From assembly GCA_905250125.1 (NCBI GenBank), contig CAJNOL010000714.1, forward strand, positions 1 through 64,000: a DNA stretch of 64,000 bases. The letters are read 5' to 3'. Numbering within the stretch: the first letter of the stretch is position 1; the number at the start of each line of letters is the position of its first letter. This DNA is from Rotaria sordida. Its lineage: Eukaryota > Rotifera > Eurotatoria > Philodinida > Philodinidae. Shown piece after piece: positions 38,462 through 49,388 of this stretch. Position numbers and translations under genes: made by a program. The notes under the pieces are model-generated. The model searched no databases, had not been told where the DNA came from, and saw only the letters and a list, made by a program, of their open reading frames with translations.

Positions 38462-38869
38462 GTTGATCAAATAGTACAATTTCTGTAATAAAATTAAGTT
38501 TTCTAAAAAATTCAATGAAAAACTTTCTCTATAAAAAACAATAATATTTATCAAATTGTTCTGTAAGTGCATTACACAATCAATTCGCAAAAAGTTATAT
38601 CATGAAGGAGAAACTAATCGATAGTTCTAATCCTCAATTCCAAACTTTGATTTTTTTTCTCTATTCCAATGTTCGACTTCTTCTCATTTTTCAATTTAGT
38701 TGATATCGATATGGCCAATCTATTGCATATCAATATCATACGAAAGCGATTTCAACTTGATATCGGTTTAACAGTGGAAGTATGACGTTGAAAATATTTT
38801 CAACTCGTATTTTTCATACAAAAATATTGATCGATAATAAAAAGAAGCATAAGCGAAATGTAATGCCCT

Positions 38870-39105
38870 GTAAAAAGAAGGTTTCGTATGAAACTTCTTC
38901 TTGGTGAAAGGGGAAAATGGTTTTGTACACAAGGTCCAATACGAAACCTTTACCGGGAAAAGTCAAAAAGGTTTCGTACAAAAGGGTCAGTACAAAACCT
39001 TTCCAAAATGATGTTCAAAAGGTTCCGTACAATATCCTTCGAGAGAGTAGCTGAAAAAGGCTTCGTCAGGATGGTTTCGTACAAAATCTTCCAAGGTATA
39101 TTCAT
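38870..39105. repeat. irregular repeats of a GGTTTCGTACAAA motif
   Basis: At least six variants of AAGGTTTCGTACAAAA occur at uneven spacing, some inverted (TACGAAACCTTT). An open frame here is repeat-encoded. Confidence 0.55.
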
Positions 39106-39110
39106 CTAAT

Positions 39111-40042
39111 GAGGGAGTCCTTGAAAGTGATAAATCGTTTTAGAGTTGAGCCTGTGTATAAAGTAGACTTCGGTGAGATAAGAAAAATCCATGAAGGATG
39201 CCTTTCATTAGCTCTTTCCTCGAATGTTATTCTTATGTTACTAGAATTTTAGTTGAATACTAACGAGGAATTCTATGTAATTCTCAAATTGGTTTTGAAT
39301 TCGAGCCCTGTGTGTCAGATAGATGTGAGTGAAGTATGAAAAACTTCATACGAATGAAGCTCATAAGTTTTCTTTCGAAAGTTATAGTCATCTTCGTTGA
39401 ATTTTAACCTGTAGTGTCATAGATATCAGTAAATCGAATGAAAGTATTTCTGTTTAAGATTTCACAGACGGAACAGTCTATTTATGAGGAGAATGTCACA
39501 AAAGTTTTACCTCCAAAGAATGCATCTTTTCCAGAGATGTTAAAGTTCACAAACAATACAACATTTCATCTTCTTTCTTGAGGTACGAGTGGTATTGTCG
39601 GACGTTAGTATCTCTGGAAAAGATGCATGCTTTGAAGGTAAAACTTTTGTGACATTCTCCTCATAAATAGACTGTTCCGTCCGTGAAATCTTAAATAGAA
39701 ATACTCTCATTCAATTTACTCATATCTATGACACTATAGGTTAAAATTCAACGAAAATGACTATAACTTTCGAAAGAAAACTTATGAGCTTCATTCGTTT
39801 GGAGTTTTTCATGCTTCACTCACATCTATCTGACACACAGGGCTCGAACTCAAAACCAATTTGACAACTACATAGGGTTCCTCGTTAGTATTCAACTAAA
39901 ATTCTAGTAACATAAGAATAACATTCGAGGAAAAAGCTGATGGAAGGCATCCTTCATAGATTTTTCTTATCTCATCGAAGTCTACTTTATACACAGAGGC
40001 TCAACACTAAAACGATTTATCATTTCCAGGGGCTCCCTCCCT
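39111..40042. mobile_element. long inverted-repeat element, ~930 bp
   Basis: Arms of about 450 bp pair almost to the centre (around 39570). Ends are GAGGGAGTCCTTGAAAGTGA and TCATTTCCAGGGGCTCCCTC. Shared blocks include ATAGACTGTTCCGT and ACATCTATCTGACACACAGG on opposite strands. No transposase frame. A telomere-like palindrome begins about 8 bases after its right end. Confidence 0.8.
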
Positions 40043-40049
40043 CAGAAAC

Positions 40050-40320
40050 GAGGGTGTGGGTGTGGGTGTGGGTGTGGGTGTGAGTGTGGGTGTGGGTGTG
40101 GGTGTGGGGTGTGGGTGTGAATATGAATGTAGGGAACAAGCACACCCTCAAGCAGAGAGATAGGCACAGTCACACCCACACCTACATCCAACCTCACACC
40201 CACACCCACACCTACATCCAACCTCACACCCACACCCACACCTACATCCAACCTCACACCCACACCCACACCCACACCCACGCCCACACCCACATCCATA
40301 CCCACACCCATACCCATGCC
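40050..40320. repeat. largest telomere-like palindrome
   Basis: G arm 40050-40136 (repeated GTGTGG, some GTGAGTG), spacer of a few bases (AACAAG), C arm 40141-40320. The C arm contains three copies of a 30-base higher-order unit (ending CTACATCCAACCT) and then simple CCCACA repeats. The arms are not mirror images in detail. Open frames here are repeat artefacts. Confidence 0.85.
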
Positions 40321-40465
40321 GAGTTCTTATTTGCTCAGAATATTGCTCTGCACTGATTGATATCAATAATAAGAACAATTCGCCGCATGAGATACCATTA
40401 GTTTTTTATTCAATCATTCAAAATTTGTTCTTCTTTTAGTATGAACTACAGTGGATGAAAAAAAG

Positions 40466-41251
40466 TTACTTGTCAGCTTCTTTGAAAAAAGTAATCATAT
40501 CAGTAAAACCATAGATATTTGCGCTATTAAAGGTGAGTATACTGTCCTGAAGAACATCAATGAACCATTTATTCCAATCATCGACAAAATCCAAGGCTTT
40601 CTGTACACCTTCCTCGTTAGCAAAGTAACTAAGACTAACATGAGGTATGTAAGTTTCAGAGGCAGTGACCATATTGAAACGATCATGAAATTGTTTATTT
40701 AACTGGTTACGCTCTTCCAAGAGCTGCTCGAATATTGATATTGAGTTAGTATCAGGACGTAAGACTGCAACAAGCACCGATTTATTCCATATCTGAAGTC
40801 GATCAAAACGGAAATTTACATTCGAGTCGTACTTCGTGCAGAGTGATGACATCGTAGGTAGCTGAAAAATATCCATTGGAGCGTCACAAAATGACTTCGG
40901 CAAATTTAACAACCAGTTTTCAGCTATTGAACGGTATTTTGGATCAATTTGGATTACATTTCTATCGTTCAAACCATTCCAAAGAGTAACATGATAGCTA
41001 TTCGAGGGAAGATTACAGAAAAGAAACCTATTGATCAAAGAATCGATGTCCAAACGAGTAATACCTTCTTCTAGAATTTTGTAAAAGTGCAAAGCAGGAT
41101 CATTGCGAACATTGTTAGAGAGTTCATATATGTTAGGATAGCGTGGTACCAGACAACAATCTCCTGGATTATTAAAGAGAATAGAGAAACCATGAAAAGA
41201 TGCCCATCGAGGGTTGAAACCAGCCACTTTTTTATTCGTAATGTGCAGCAT
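40466..41251 (-). CDS. 2H phosphoesterase-like protein
   Basis: 261 residues in a single exon. The ATG at 41251 is preferred; the frame is open a little further but without an ATG. Two H-x-T/S-x motifs are present at the spacing typical of the 2H phosphoesterase superfamily: YHVTLWNG (H87, T89) and YIPHVSLSYF (H204, S206). These histidines form the active site in family members that cleave 2',3'-cyclic or linear phosphodiesters in RNA or nucleotide substrates. The N-terminal WASFHGFSILFN resembles the start of DUF1868-like members. No signal peptide, so probably cytosolic. Substrate unknown. It lies about 145 bp from the large telomere-like palindrome, at its 3' end. Confidence 0.7.
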   Translation of the reverse strand: MLHITNKKVAGFNPRWASFHGFSILFNNPGDCCLVPRYPNIYELSNNVRNDPALHFYKILEEGITRLDIDSLINRFLFCNLPSNSYHVTLWNGLNDRNVIQIDPKYRSIAENWLLNLPKSFCDAPMDIFQLPTMSSLCTKYDSNVNFRFDRLQIWNKSVLVAVLRPDTNSISIFEQLLEERNQLNKQFHDRFNMVTASETYIPHVSLSYFANEEGVQKALDFVDDWNKWFIDVLQDSILTFNSANIYGFTDMITFFKEADK

Positions 41252-42299
41252 GATATAAAAATGCTTGTTCTCCTTTTTCACTATCACACCAAGTGTTTGC
41301 CTTCTACTACCGTCATCATATGACGCATCTTACCTTATCTATGCATTCATTTGACGATTTTATTGGCCAATATGCGAGTCAATTAATTTATTTACATATT
41401 CAGCGCCCACAGATATGATGTAAACAAGGTAGGAAAAACTGAATAATATGTATCGAAGATTTTCTATTTTAGTTTGCTCTGTTTTCATAGCACATATTGA
41501 AATATGGTAAAGAATAATTAATTTTTTTTTCAAATAGATCTTCTAATACTTTGATGAACATAATGAGTATTTGACGAGAAAGGTAGGGAGTCGTTTTCTG
41601 GACAAATCGACCCCTCATGGAAGGGCTTCTTTCTCATTTCAAACGGTCATTTTCAACATCCTGAACTCAGGATAGTTCGAATCCGATTCATCTGATTCAC
41701 TCAGATATACACAGGGATCGATTTCCAACGACCCTAACTATACGGACTTTTTAGTCACTTTATTTCATATCTCGGTTATTTCGCCACTAGTAACATAGTC
41801 AGTCCACTTTTAAAATAATCCAAAACGATAGAACTTTTTGCACTCTACAATTTGGTAATAAAATGTCCCATGAAAAAAGGTGAGGAGTATGGCACCTTGG
41901 TTACATACAACGCTAGATGTGTGGCGGACAATCCGTTACGAAATGATTGATTCTTTTTTGATCGTGCATCAAGTGGGGTGCTATCTCTGGATTTGTTGAA
42001 TAGAGCAATGAATAAGTGATTAGTGTGGAGGAATAAAGTAGACAATGTAAAAGAACAATATTTATATATCTCTTCGTATACAACGCATCCGAGCTAACAT
42101 GAATGGAAGGAAAAGAGAAATCAAAGTTTGATGTAGTGACGCTTGACATCGGAATTATTCATTAGCATTATTTATGTCTTCAAAACAAATAATGATTAGA
42201 TGCAATACAATTTTGAGAGTGTAACAAATAATGCATTTCACATTTATTAAAATGAAGAAAATACATCTAGTATAGAAATTCATGAATTTTCGACTTTAT
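41252..42299. other. noncoding stretch
   Basis: No exon could be supported on either strand. Confidence 0.4.
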
Positions 42300-42457
42300 T
42301 TAAAAGTCATCATCAGATGAACTATTGAGACCACCACCAACAGAAGAAACAAAATCATTTGTACATTTATAGCCATTAACAATTTGTACACCTATAGCCA
42401 TTAACAAAACAGAACAATTCACATCATAACAAACTTCAATAACATATCCAACATTAC
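42300..42457 (-). pseudogene. terminal exon cut off from its gene by telomere-like repeat
   Basis: After an acceptor (TATATAG) it reads GNVGYVIEVCYDVNCSVLLM and ends ...GGGLNSSSDDDF with TAA. It has a small internal duplication (AATGGCTATA...GTACAAAT twice). The next exon upstream on this strand should lie to the right, but a telomere-like palindrome starts 74 bases beyond the exon and no exon is found past it. Family not recognised. Confidence 0.45.
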
Positions 42458-42530
42458 CTATATACGATATAATTAAGTATTAAATGCTCATTATAACTGC
42501 AATATGTAATAATAAAATTAGATAAAATAA

Positions 42531-42696
42531 AGGGTGTGGGTGTGGGTGTGGGTGTGTGGGTGTGGGTTTGTGGGTGTGGGTGTGGGTGTGGGTGTGTGGG
42601 TGTGAGTGTATGGGTGTGGGTGAGTGTGGGTGAGTGTGGGTGTGGGTGAATTGAAGATCTGTAGTCACACCCACATCCACCCACACCCACACCCTC
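42531..42696. repeat. telomere-like palindrome
   Basis: G arm 42531-42650 (AGGGTGTGGGTGTGGG and many variants), spacer of 15 bases, C arm 42666-42696 ending CACACCCTC. The arms are unequal in length (120 and 31). Confidence 0.85.
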
Positions 42697-43032
42697 ATTA
42701 TTTATCTAACATTGAACTATATCGATTAAAACTGGAATCTGTTTCTACTTATCATCGGTGGTTTGTTTGATGTTATTGTATTATGTGAAACAGAATTAAA
42801 ATATTTGTATGTTCAGAAAATGTATATACAATTGAGATGAAAAGAAAAAGTAAGCCTACCAATAAGAAACTTCAAGAGTAGATTAAAAAGATTTGGCTTC
42901 ATCTAAAATAAAACTTATGCTTTTTATTTGCGAAGTCGCATATGCGCATTCGAATCTCTGATGGAAAAAAAGATTTCATCTTAATATGATTGAGAAAGTT
43001 GTTGTAATACAGTTATAATCAGTCATTATAAA

Positions 43033-45360
43033 ATGAGACAACAAAGAAAATCCAGTATTGTAACAGTTTCCCATCATCCTCGTCATCAATCACTTCATAA
43101 ATCAGTGAGTTCTTTCATATTGGGTGATATTGTTTTCTTAATTATTAGAATTTAACATAAATATCGATCAATCAAAAAGAGAGGATCAAATACTGTCATT
43201 TATTTGACCATTGGATTATGGACAAGAATCCACTCTACGAACAACAACTTACATTCGGTCAGATTTTTTTAACAATTTGTTCTTTATAAGAATTCTTCTG
43301 TTTCAACAGATCTTAGATAATGAAAAAAAATTATCGAATACTCAAAATAAAGTACTTAGACATTGTGCTAGTATTGGACAAATATGTCGACAACATCATT
43401 CCCTTTCACAAGCAAGAAATCATTTTATAAGACGAACAACATATTTTTAATTGTCACTTTCTCTTCTTTCTTTATTATAGTCGAGTTCAAATATAAAGAA
43501 ACGTAATAATTTGACAAAGAAATCATTATCACAAGCTAGTGGTTCTACGAAAACAAATTGTTTGTCAAGCACCATTACAGTGACTCCTCTTGAGGTGATT
43601 GTACAATCTCTGTTATTAGAAATATATATTTTATAAAACTTTATCATAAATTCTTCTTTAGAATGTTATAGCTGGACACAACCAGGTAAAATGATTCTTT
43701 TTTTTCAACAAACTCACTTTGATAATTACAGCAAAGTAAAAATGACTTGTCAGATCGAAAAGGTATAACGAACGATTATCATCAAAAATCTAAACGAAAC
43801 AAAAGGAATAAGTGAGTATTCTGTTACTGAGTGGGAGATGATAAACTTCTTCTGTTTCTCACATTGATTATAGATTTTCATGGCGATGTTTTATCGCAAC
43901 TTTATTTGCAATTCTTCTACTTGTCTTAATCATTGTTGCCATTATACTCGCTCTTTTCATTAAATCTAAAACAGTAACAACGCCAAGTAAGATTGCTTTG
44001 CCCTTTTAGGTAAAAACACAATAGTGAAGTTTAACTCAAATAGCGAATAAAGTGACATTGATACTGACGTGATACAGTGTCGCTTCACTTAAATAAATTA
44101 GAAAAATATATGACATTCTTGTATTTTATCTTTCGAAGAAATCAACGATAACCGTCCGATGAGTGTTATGATTTCATAAATATTAATGATTTTTATTACT
44201 AAGCAAAATAATTTGTTTTATTTCACAGACATTATACCTATGCTTCGGTGGAACACAACAGGTATTACTGTAGCCGGAATTGTTGGTAATCCAGGAAATG
44301 CAAATAACCAACTTAATACTCCTTTTGATGTCATATTGGACTATGCCAATAATCTCTATATTGCTGATCGAGCAAATCATAGAATTCAAAAATATTCGTT
44401 AGGTGCTTCAATCGGCAAGACAGTGGCTGGAAACGGAACGATCGGTTCATCTCAGTATCAGCTATATAATCCATCACGGGTGATCATTGACTTAAATGGA
44501 AATTTCTATATATCCGATACATATAATCATCGAATTCAATTCTGGCGTAATGGTGCTGTTTCTGGAACAATAGTTGCTGGCATAACAGGTAAAAAAATAA
44601 CGATAGATGTGTTCTCCTGAATCATCTTTCACGTTCTTTGGTATAAATCATTTTTTCTTTTGATGAACGGATTACTGATCCATGTCTATTGGTAATTGAG
44701 TATGATCGTAAAAGATGGCAAATTTAGTCTTACCTTTTCGTGATATGAAGATTATTTTTGAGTATATTCTTAGGTCCTTGTGGAAACGCTAACAATCAAT
44801 TATGTACTCCTTACGGTATTGCTCCTCATCCAACATCAGGTACACTATATATATCGGATTATAGTAATCATCGAATAATGTCATACACATTCGGCGCTAA
44901 TAATGGCACGTTGGTACTCTGTAGTAATGGGCCCGGAACAAATAATACTCAGTTATCTTCACCTGTAGGTTTACACTTTGATTCATTTTCAAATAGTCTT
45001 GTCATTACCAATTCTGCTGCTAATAATATTGTTCGACATATATCGGGTATGAGTGGTTGGACACTTGTTGCTGGTAATATCAATGGTTCGTCAGGTACAG
45101 CATCAACACGCCTTTTTTATCCTACTGACGTGACATTTGATCCAATGGGTAATATGTATGTTGCTGATTCATCTAACCATCGTATTCAATTTTTCTATGC
45201 CGATCACTTAAATGCCACAATCATAGCTGGAATGTCAGGTGTAGTTGGTAATAATGCAACCACACTCAATGGACCTCGATCTGTGAAACTTGACAGTCAA
45301 CTTAATTTGTACGTGGTAGACACATTTAATTCTCGAATTCAAAAGTTTTTACGTTATTAA
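43033..45360 (+). CDS. single-pass membrane protein with an NHL-repeat propeller
   Basis: Eight exons: 43033-43104, 43310-43351, 43481-43594, 43662-43685, 43732-43811, 43874-43986, 44229-44588 and 44774-45360. They give about 463 residues; all phases agree, though the GTACTT donor of exon 2 is unusual. Residues 1-~108 are basic and Ser-rich (cytosolic). A strong membrane helix follows (about 111-138, CFIATLFAILLLVLIIVAII...), then six NHL-type motifs: LYIADRANHRIQKYS, FYISDTYNHRIQFW, LYISDYSNHRIMSY, a degenerate one, MYVADSSNHRIQFF and LYVVDTFNSRIQKF. Six motifs fit one six-bladed propeller outside the cell. NHL propellers bind proteins, RNA or glycans; the ligand here is unknown. A 3' fragment of a similar gene lies at 34816. 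Confidence 0.85.
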
Positions 45361-46163
45361 TAATCCAGACTTGATTAATTCGATTTTTTGTTCAGCGGTT
45401 TTTTCTAATAAGTATCTCCTCTTTCTTTTCTAAGCAAACATATTAATGGCTAACACAGTGTTTTGAATTTACTAATAAAAACAAAATCAATTTATTTTAA
45501 TCATATTCACTTGTCAATTAATTCAATGAAAGATAAAATTGTTCAACATTGACGATAAAAGAGATGCGTCGCAAGATAATATATTATTAATAGATTGATA
45601 GAATGTATTGTCTCAATAATGAAAGATGTTATGTTAAGATGCAACTCAGTTAAAGTGACCTATCACTTCGTCGCACGACATCAGAGCTCGAAACGAGGCA
45701 AGTTTTTGTCGTATTGTCTCGACTCGCTTCGAATGCCTTTTACCTCGCTTCGGACAAGTCGTAATAACCACGATAGGGTACCAATTTCTCAATTTCTTCT
45801 ATCCAAAACCGCATGGAAAATTAATATATTAACTTCTGGTCCGGCTTTATTTCCTACCAAGTCAACAATAGCTACCATTCATTTAGTAATTCAGAAAGTT
45901 GCAGCAAAAATAGCTTAACAGAGAAACCTTATAATAACCTGCAACTTTGTTAAGAGATTATCCACACCCACCCACACCCACACTCTCTGATTTCAACGGA
46001 TTTTCTAGAAACGCCTTTGCAAATTTTGTAAGTTTTATTTGATTATAAGTGTTGTCTAAAAATCTTCATCACACACAAGTGAACTTATCTAAATGTATGA
46101 ATATGTTCAATTCTTTCCAGTTCAGAATGACTTCAATCAGGATTTCGAGAGTTTTGCTCTAAA
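45361..46163. other. noncoding stretch with one C-rich telomere-like tract
   Basis: At 45960-45988 there is CCACACCCACCCACACCCAC without a G-rich partner. An open frame at 45595-45918 has no support. Confidence 0.4.
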
Positions 46164-47068
46164 CTAGACGACTGAATGATTATCGACAGTTAAAAGAAGA
46201 GAAAGCTCTTTCGTCTTTTTATGATCTACGCCGAAATGTTTGTGAGTGATTCTGTGCGCTTCTGAATAGTATCTTTTCGCCTCATTGAATTTGATCTGTT
46301 TTTCAGTAGACGCTTGATTTTCTTGTTGATTTTTCTGATGATTGTCCACTTCGGCTATTAGTTTCATACAAATATCACCCAAATTGACATAGACGTCACA
46401 TATTTCGATATGATCTGTACCTAATGTGGCTAATAAAATCTCCAAAGCCTGTTTCATATGTGCGAAGCCTGTATTGTAGTCACCCATCATTGCATGAGTA
46501 AGACCAAGAGAATTAAGAAAAAGTCCATATTTATAGTGTTGTTCATTGAATTCTTTTTTGATAATCGCAAGTGCTCGGTCAAAATGAGCAATCGCTTGTT
46601 TATAATTCCCTAAAAGTGAAAGAATGGAATAATATGAAATTCTGGAAAGTGAATTCATTTCCTTTTTTCCCGTAACTAACCGAGTTCATGCTGAGCTTGT
46701 CCAATATTGTGAAGAATTTCAGCAGCCTCTGAATGTTCGGGACCAAGCGTTTTTTCGATTATTGTGAAGGCTCGACGATAGAGACGTAGAACATCGTCAG
46801 AATCATTTCTTTTTCGATGAAGTTCTGCTAGATTATTATAGTAGATTCCTAATTTATAATGTTCTTGATTCAGGCCGAACGTATTTTTGACAATTTTTAT
46901 TGCTCTCTCATAGAGGGCTTCTGCTTCATCATAGTCACCTTTCTGTGCTAAGATAAGACCCATTGAGTTGAGTAGCTCAGCTACTTCAATATGTTTTGGT
47001 CCAAATGATTGTTGCAATGCCGTTAGCGCTTCATTATATATGACTTCAGCTGTTTTGTAATCACCTCG
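46164..47068 (-). CDS. kinesin-light-chain-like TPR protein, 5' end missing
   Basis: Two exons on the minus strand, 46681-47068 and 46164-46609, joined in phase across a 71 bp intron. An acceptor at 47069-47070 shows that more exons once lay upstream. Six or so TPRs with the KLC-type 42-residue period are seen (ALYERAIKIVKNTFG, RLYRRAFTIIEKTLG, AHFDRALAIIKKEF, AHMKQALEILLATLG, KRYYSEAHRITHKHFG). The repeat GDYxxAExxY appears at the exon start. No upstream TPR or catalytic exon was found before the 16-base C run at 47140 and the element beyond it. The gene is probably truncated at the 5' end. Confidence 0.7.
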
Positions 47069-47139
47069 CTATAACACACAAATCAGTACAGGGATGGAGG
47101 TTTTATTCACGCAAATTGATCTCCTTTCATTAAGCCCCT

Positions 47140-47155
47140 CCCCCCCCCCCCCCCC
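47140..47155. repeat. 16-base C homopolymer
   Basis: An unusually long C run in AT-rich DNA, preceded by AAGCCC and followed by TCTCCCTC. An inverted counterpart (GAGGGGGAGAGGGGCC) occurs near 49878-49893. Confidence 0.9.
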
Positions 47156-47990
47156 TCTCCCTCAAAATTCTGTCTCAGGCTCAAGTAGGATGAAATCCTG
47201 TGAAATTTTCAGCATATGTTGGGGCTGTAGTGAGAATGCTATGGTAAAATTTTCAGTTCTATACCATGTAGTGTGAGGGAGATATACACCAAACAAGAAT
47301 CAAAAGATAGCTCGTTTTGTCCGCAAGAATTCTCTGTGGATCCTCATTCAACATATATAATTTATTTTTGTTTGAAAGAGCATGTTAGGATGCAGGGTCA
47401 GTGAGGCTCCTTCTTTTTAAACTCTTATCTTTTAAGCGGAGAAAAGTGCTGACAAGTTCAATCGCTCGAAAAACTCAAAAAAATGGCGTTCAAATTATAA
47501 AAATACTTTTCAATATAATAATAACAATGTTTCATTCAAAAAAAGGAGCTTCAGAGGACTTGCAGTTTTTGACGCTTTTTCAAGCAAAAAAATATTTGAC
47601 TTTATATAGCACTGTAGTTCAACTTTCTTGCAAATACGTTGTCAAAACTACCTTCCGAGAAAAGCGTAAAACAAGTTTTGGAAATGCCAAATGTCCCGAA
47701 ACATGGTGTATTTTGTGAATATCTCTACACAGACAAATGATAAGCCTTTCTGTTTTTTAGAAGATCTACTGTGAAAAATTTTACAAACTCTGTAGGAATT
47801 AATCCCTCTTGACTTGTTCTAAGAATCTCTTCCATACTCAAAATAAAAAACATACATGATGTGTTAGTTTCTACTGTATTTAGCAGAATGTAAATACTTG
47901 AAAGATTTTCTCATTTTGCATGTATGTCACCTTGAGAAAATGAGAAAGTCTTTATTCTTCTCTATAAACAAATCGCTACCAACTTGACTA
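47156..47990. other. noncoding stretch, possible outer element arm
   Basis: No gene. The left edge (CCCTCTCCCTCAAAATT) is roughly inverted at about 49860-49900, so the 47.1-49.9 kb block might be an older element into which the next one inserted. Confidence 0.3.
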
Positions 47991-49388
47991 CCCATGTCGT
48001 ACAGAACGGCTCGTAAACTGCCTTAAACGACTTGAAAACGGTGAAAAACGGCTGTTGTTACGATGATCGTTTACGGTTTGCCGTAAAACGGAGAAATACG
48101 GCGATAAACGATGATCTTTACGGTGATCGTTTACGCACTAGCGGAAACGATTGTCGTTATGACCGTCGTTTTTTTGCCGTTTTCACACCGTTTTTTATCG
48201 TTTCAAAAAGTGTCCTAAAATCATCATTAGACACTTTCTAATGATCTATAATTGATTGGTCGTTACGTATTTAAAAAAAAATTATATTTTTTTTTATTCA
48301 GATTCTTTTCACCATCTAGTTCAACTGTAAGTATTGTATTTGAATAAGTATACTTATTTTTTATTTTTATTTAGATTTATCTCAATGAAATATTTAGTGG
48401 TATTGAATTGAAATAAATAAATATATTTTTTTTATTTAGATTTATCTTAATGAGATACAAAACAGTAAGTATTTTATTTAAATAAATACATGTATTTTTT
48501 TAATTAGGTATATTTCATCGATATGTTCAATAGTAAGTATTTTGCTTAAATATATTTATTTTTGTTTAGATTTATCACAACTAACTGTTTAACAGTAAGT
48601 ATTTTATTTAAATAAATAAATTTATTACTTTTTTATTTAGATTTATCGCATTAATATATTCAATAGTAAGTGTTTTGTTTAAATGAGTATTTATTTTTTT
48701 TTCATTTAGATTTCTCTCATTGAAATATATAATAGTAAGTATTTCGTTTAAATAAATTTATTATTTTTATTTAGATTCATCGCAACGAAGTATTTAACAG
48801 TAAGTATTTCATTTAAATAAATAAATAATGTGTTTTTATTTAGGTTTATCTCATTACTATATTCAATGGTAAGTATTTTGTCTAAATAAGTATATTTTTT
48901 TTCATTTAGATTTCTCTCATTGAAGTATTCAACAGTAAGTATCGTACTTAAATAAATATATTTATTTTTTTTATTTAGACTTATCTCAATGAAATATATA
49001 GTAGTAAGTATTTTAGTTAAATAAATAAATAATGTTTGTTGTGTTTACGGAAGGTGAGGAGGGGACGAAATATTGTGCTCCTCTTCACTGAGGACAGACG
49101 GCAAAAGATATATCAAGTCATAAACGAGAAAAACCGGTGTAAATAAGACACTATAGGACGAGAATACTGCCATAATACTACTCATCGTTGCTCGCCGGAA
49201 ACGGCCTTAAACGGCGTCGTTTACGTTCCGGGGAAAAACGGCCCTCAATCCGAGCTGACGGAAAGCGGTCAAAAAACGGTGAAAAACGGCGATCGTTTTT
49301 CATCGTTTAGGGCATTAATTACGTCGTTTTTTCACCGTTTTAGGCCTTTTAAGACGTCGTTTCAGACGACCTGAATGATGGACCTGGG
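47991..49388. mobile_element. TA-flanked element with AAACGG-rich inverted ends
   Basis: The ends CCCATGTC and GACCTGGG are flanked by TA on both sides. The terminal ~220 bp on each side are rich in AAACGG/CCGTTT in both orientations and roughly inverted (CTTAAACGAC, GAAAACGGTGAAAAACGGC). They are clearly less AT-rich than the surroundings. Between them lies an array of 25-nt units. There is no transposase frame, so it is non-autonomous; the TA target suggests a Tc1/mariner relative, but the family is not certain. Confidence 0.65.
48302..49003 (+). repeat. array of eleven 25-nt units bounded by splice-like signals
   Basis: Eleven units of exactly 25 nt (consensus ATTTATCTCATTGAAATATT plus CAACA) are each preceded by a TTTAG-like acceptor. 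All but one are followed by GTAAGT; unit 2 has GTATTG. The AT-rich spacers vary (48, 40, 43 and 37 nt in the first four). Units 1-5 lie at 48302, 48375, 48440, 48508 and 48570. Joined end to end they give 275 nt with stops in the frames I checked, so no protein is claimed. It could be a plain minisatellite. Confidence 0.7.

Noticed and set aside
40042-40378. Three overlapping open frames rich in Gly-Val or His-Thr
   Set aside because: They are translations of the telomere-like repeat in both directions, not genes.
40050-42696. A true chromosome end
   Set aside because: Telomere-like tracts are internal, short and followed by normal genes on both sides; no terminal array is present.
42454-42698. 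Open frames rich in His-Pro-Thr
   Set aside because: Repeat-encoded; they lie on the telomere-like palindrome.
48032-48241. Open frame in AAACGG repeats
   Set aside because: Encoded by the terminal repeats of the element; no protein family.
48302-49003. CRISPR-like reading of the regular units and spacers
   Set aside because: The conserved part includes most of the spacer edges, the spacers are AT-rich and similar to each other, and the setting is a eukaryotic transposon.
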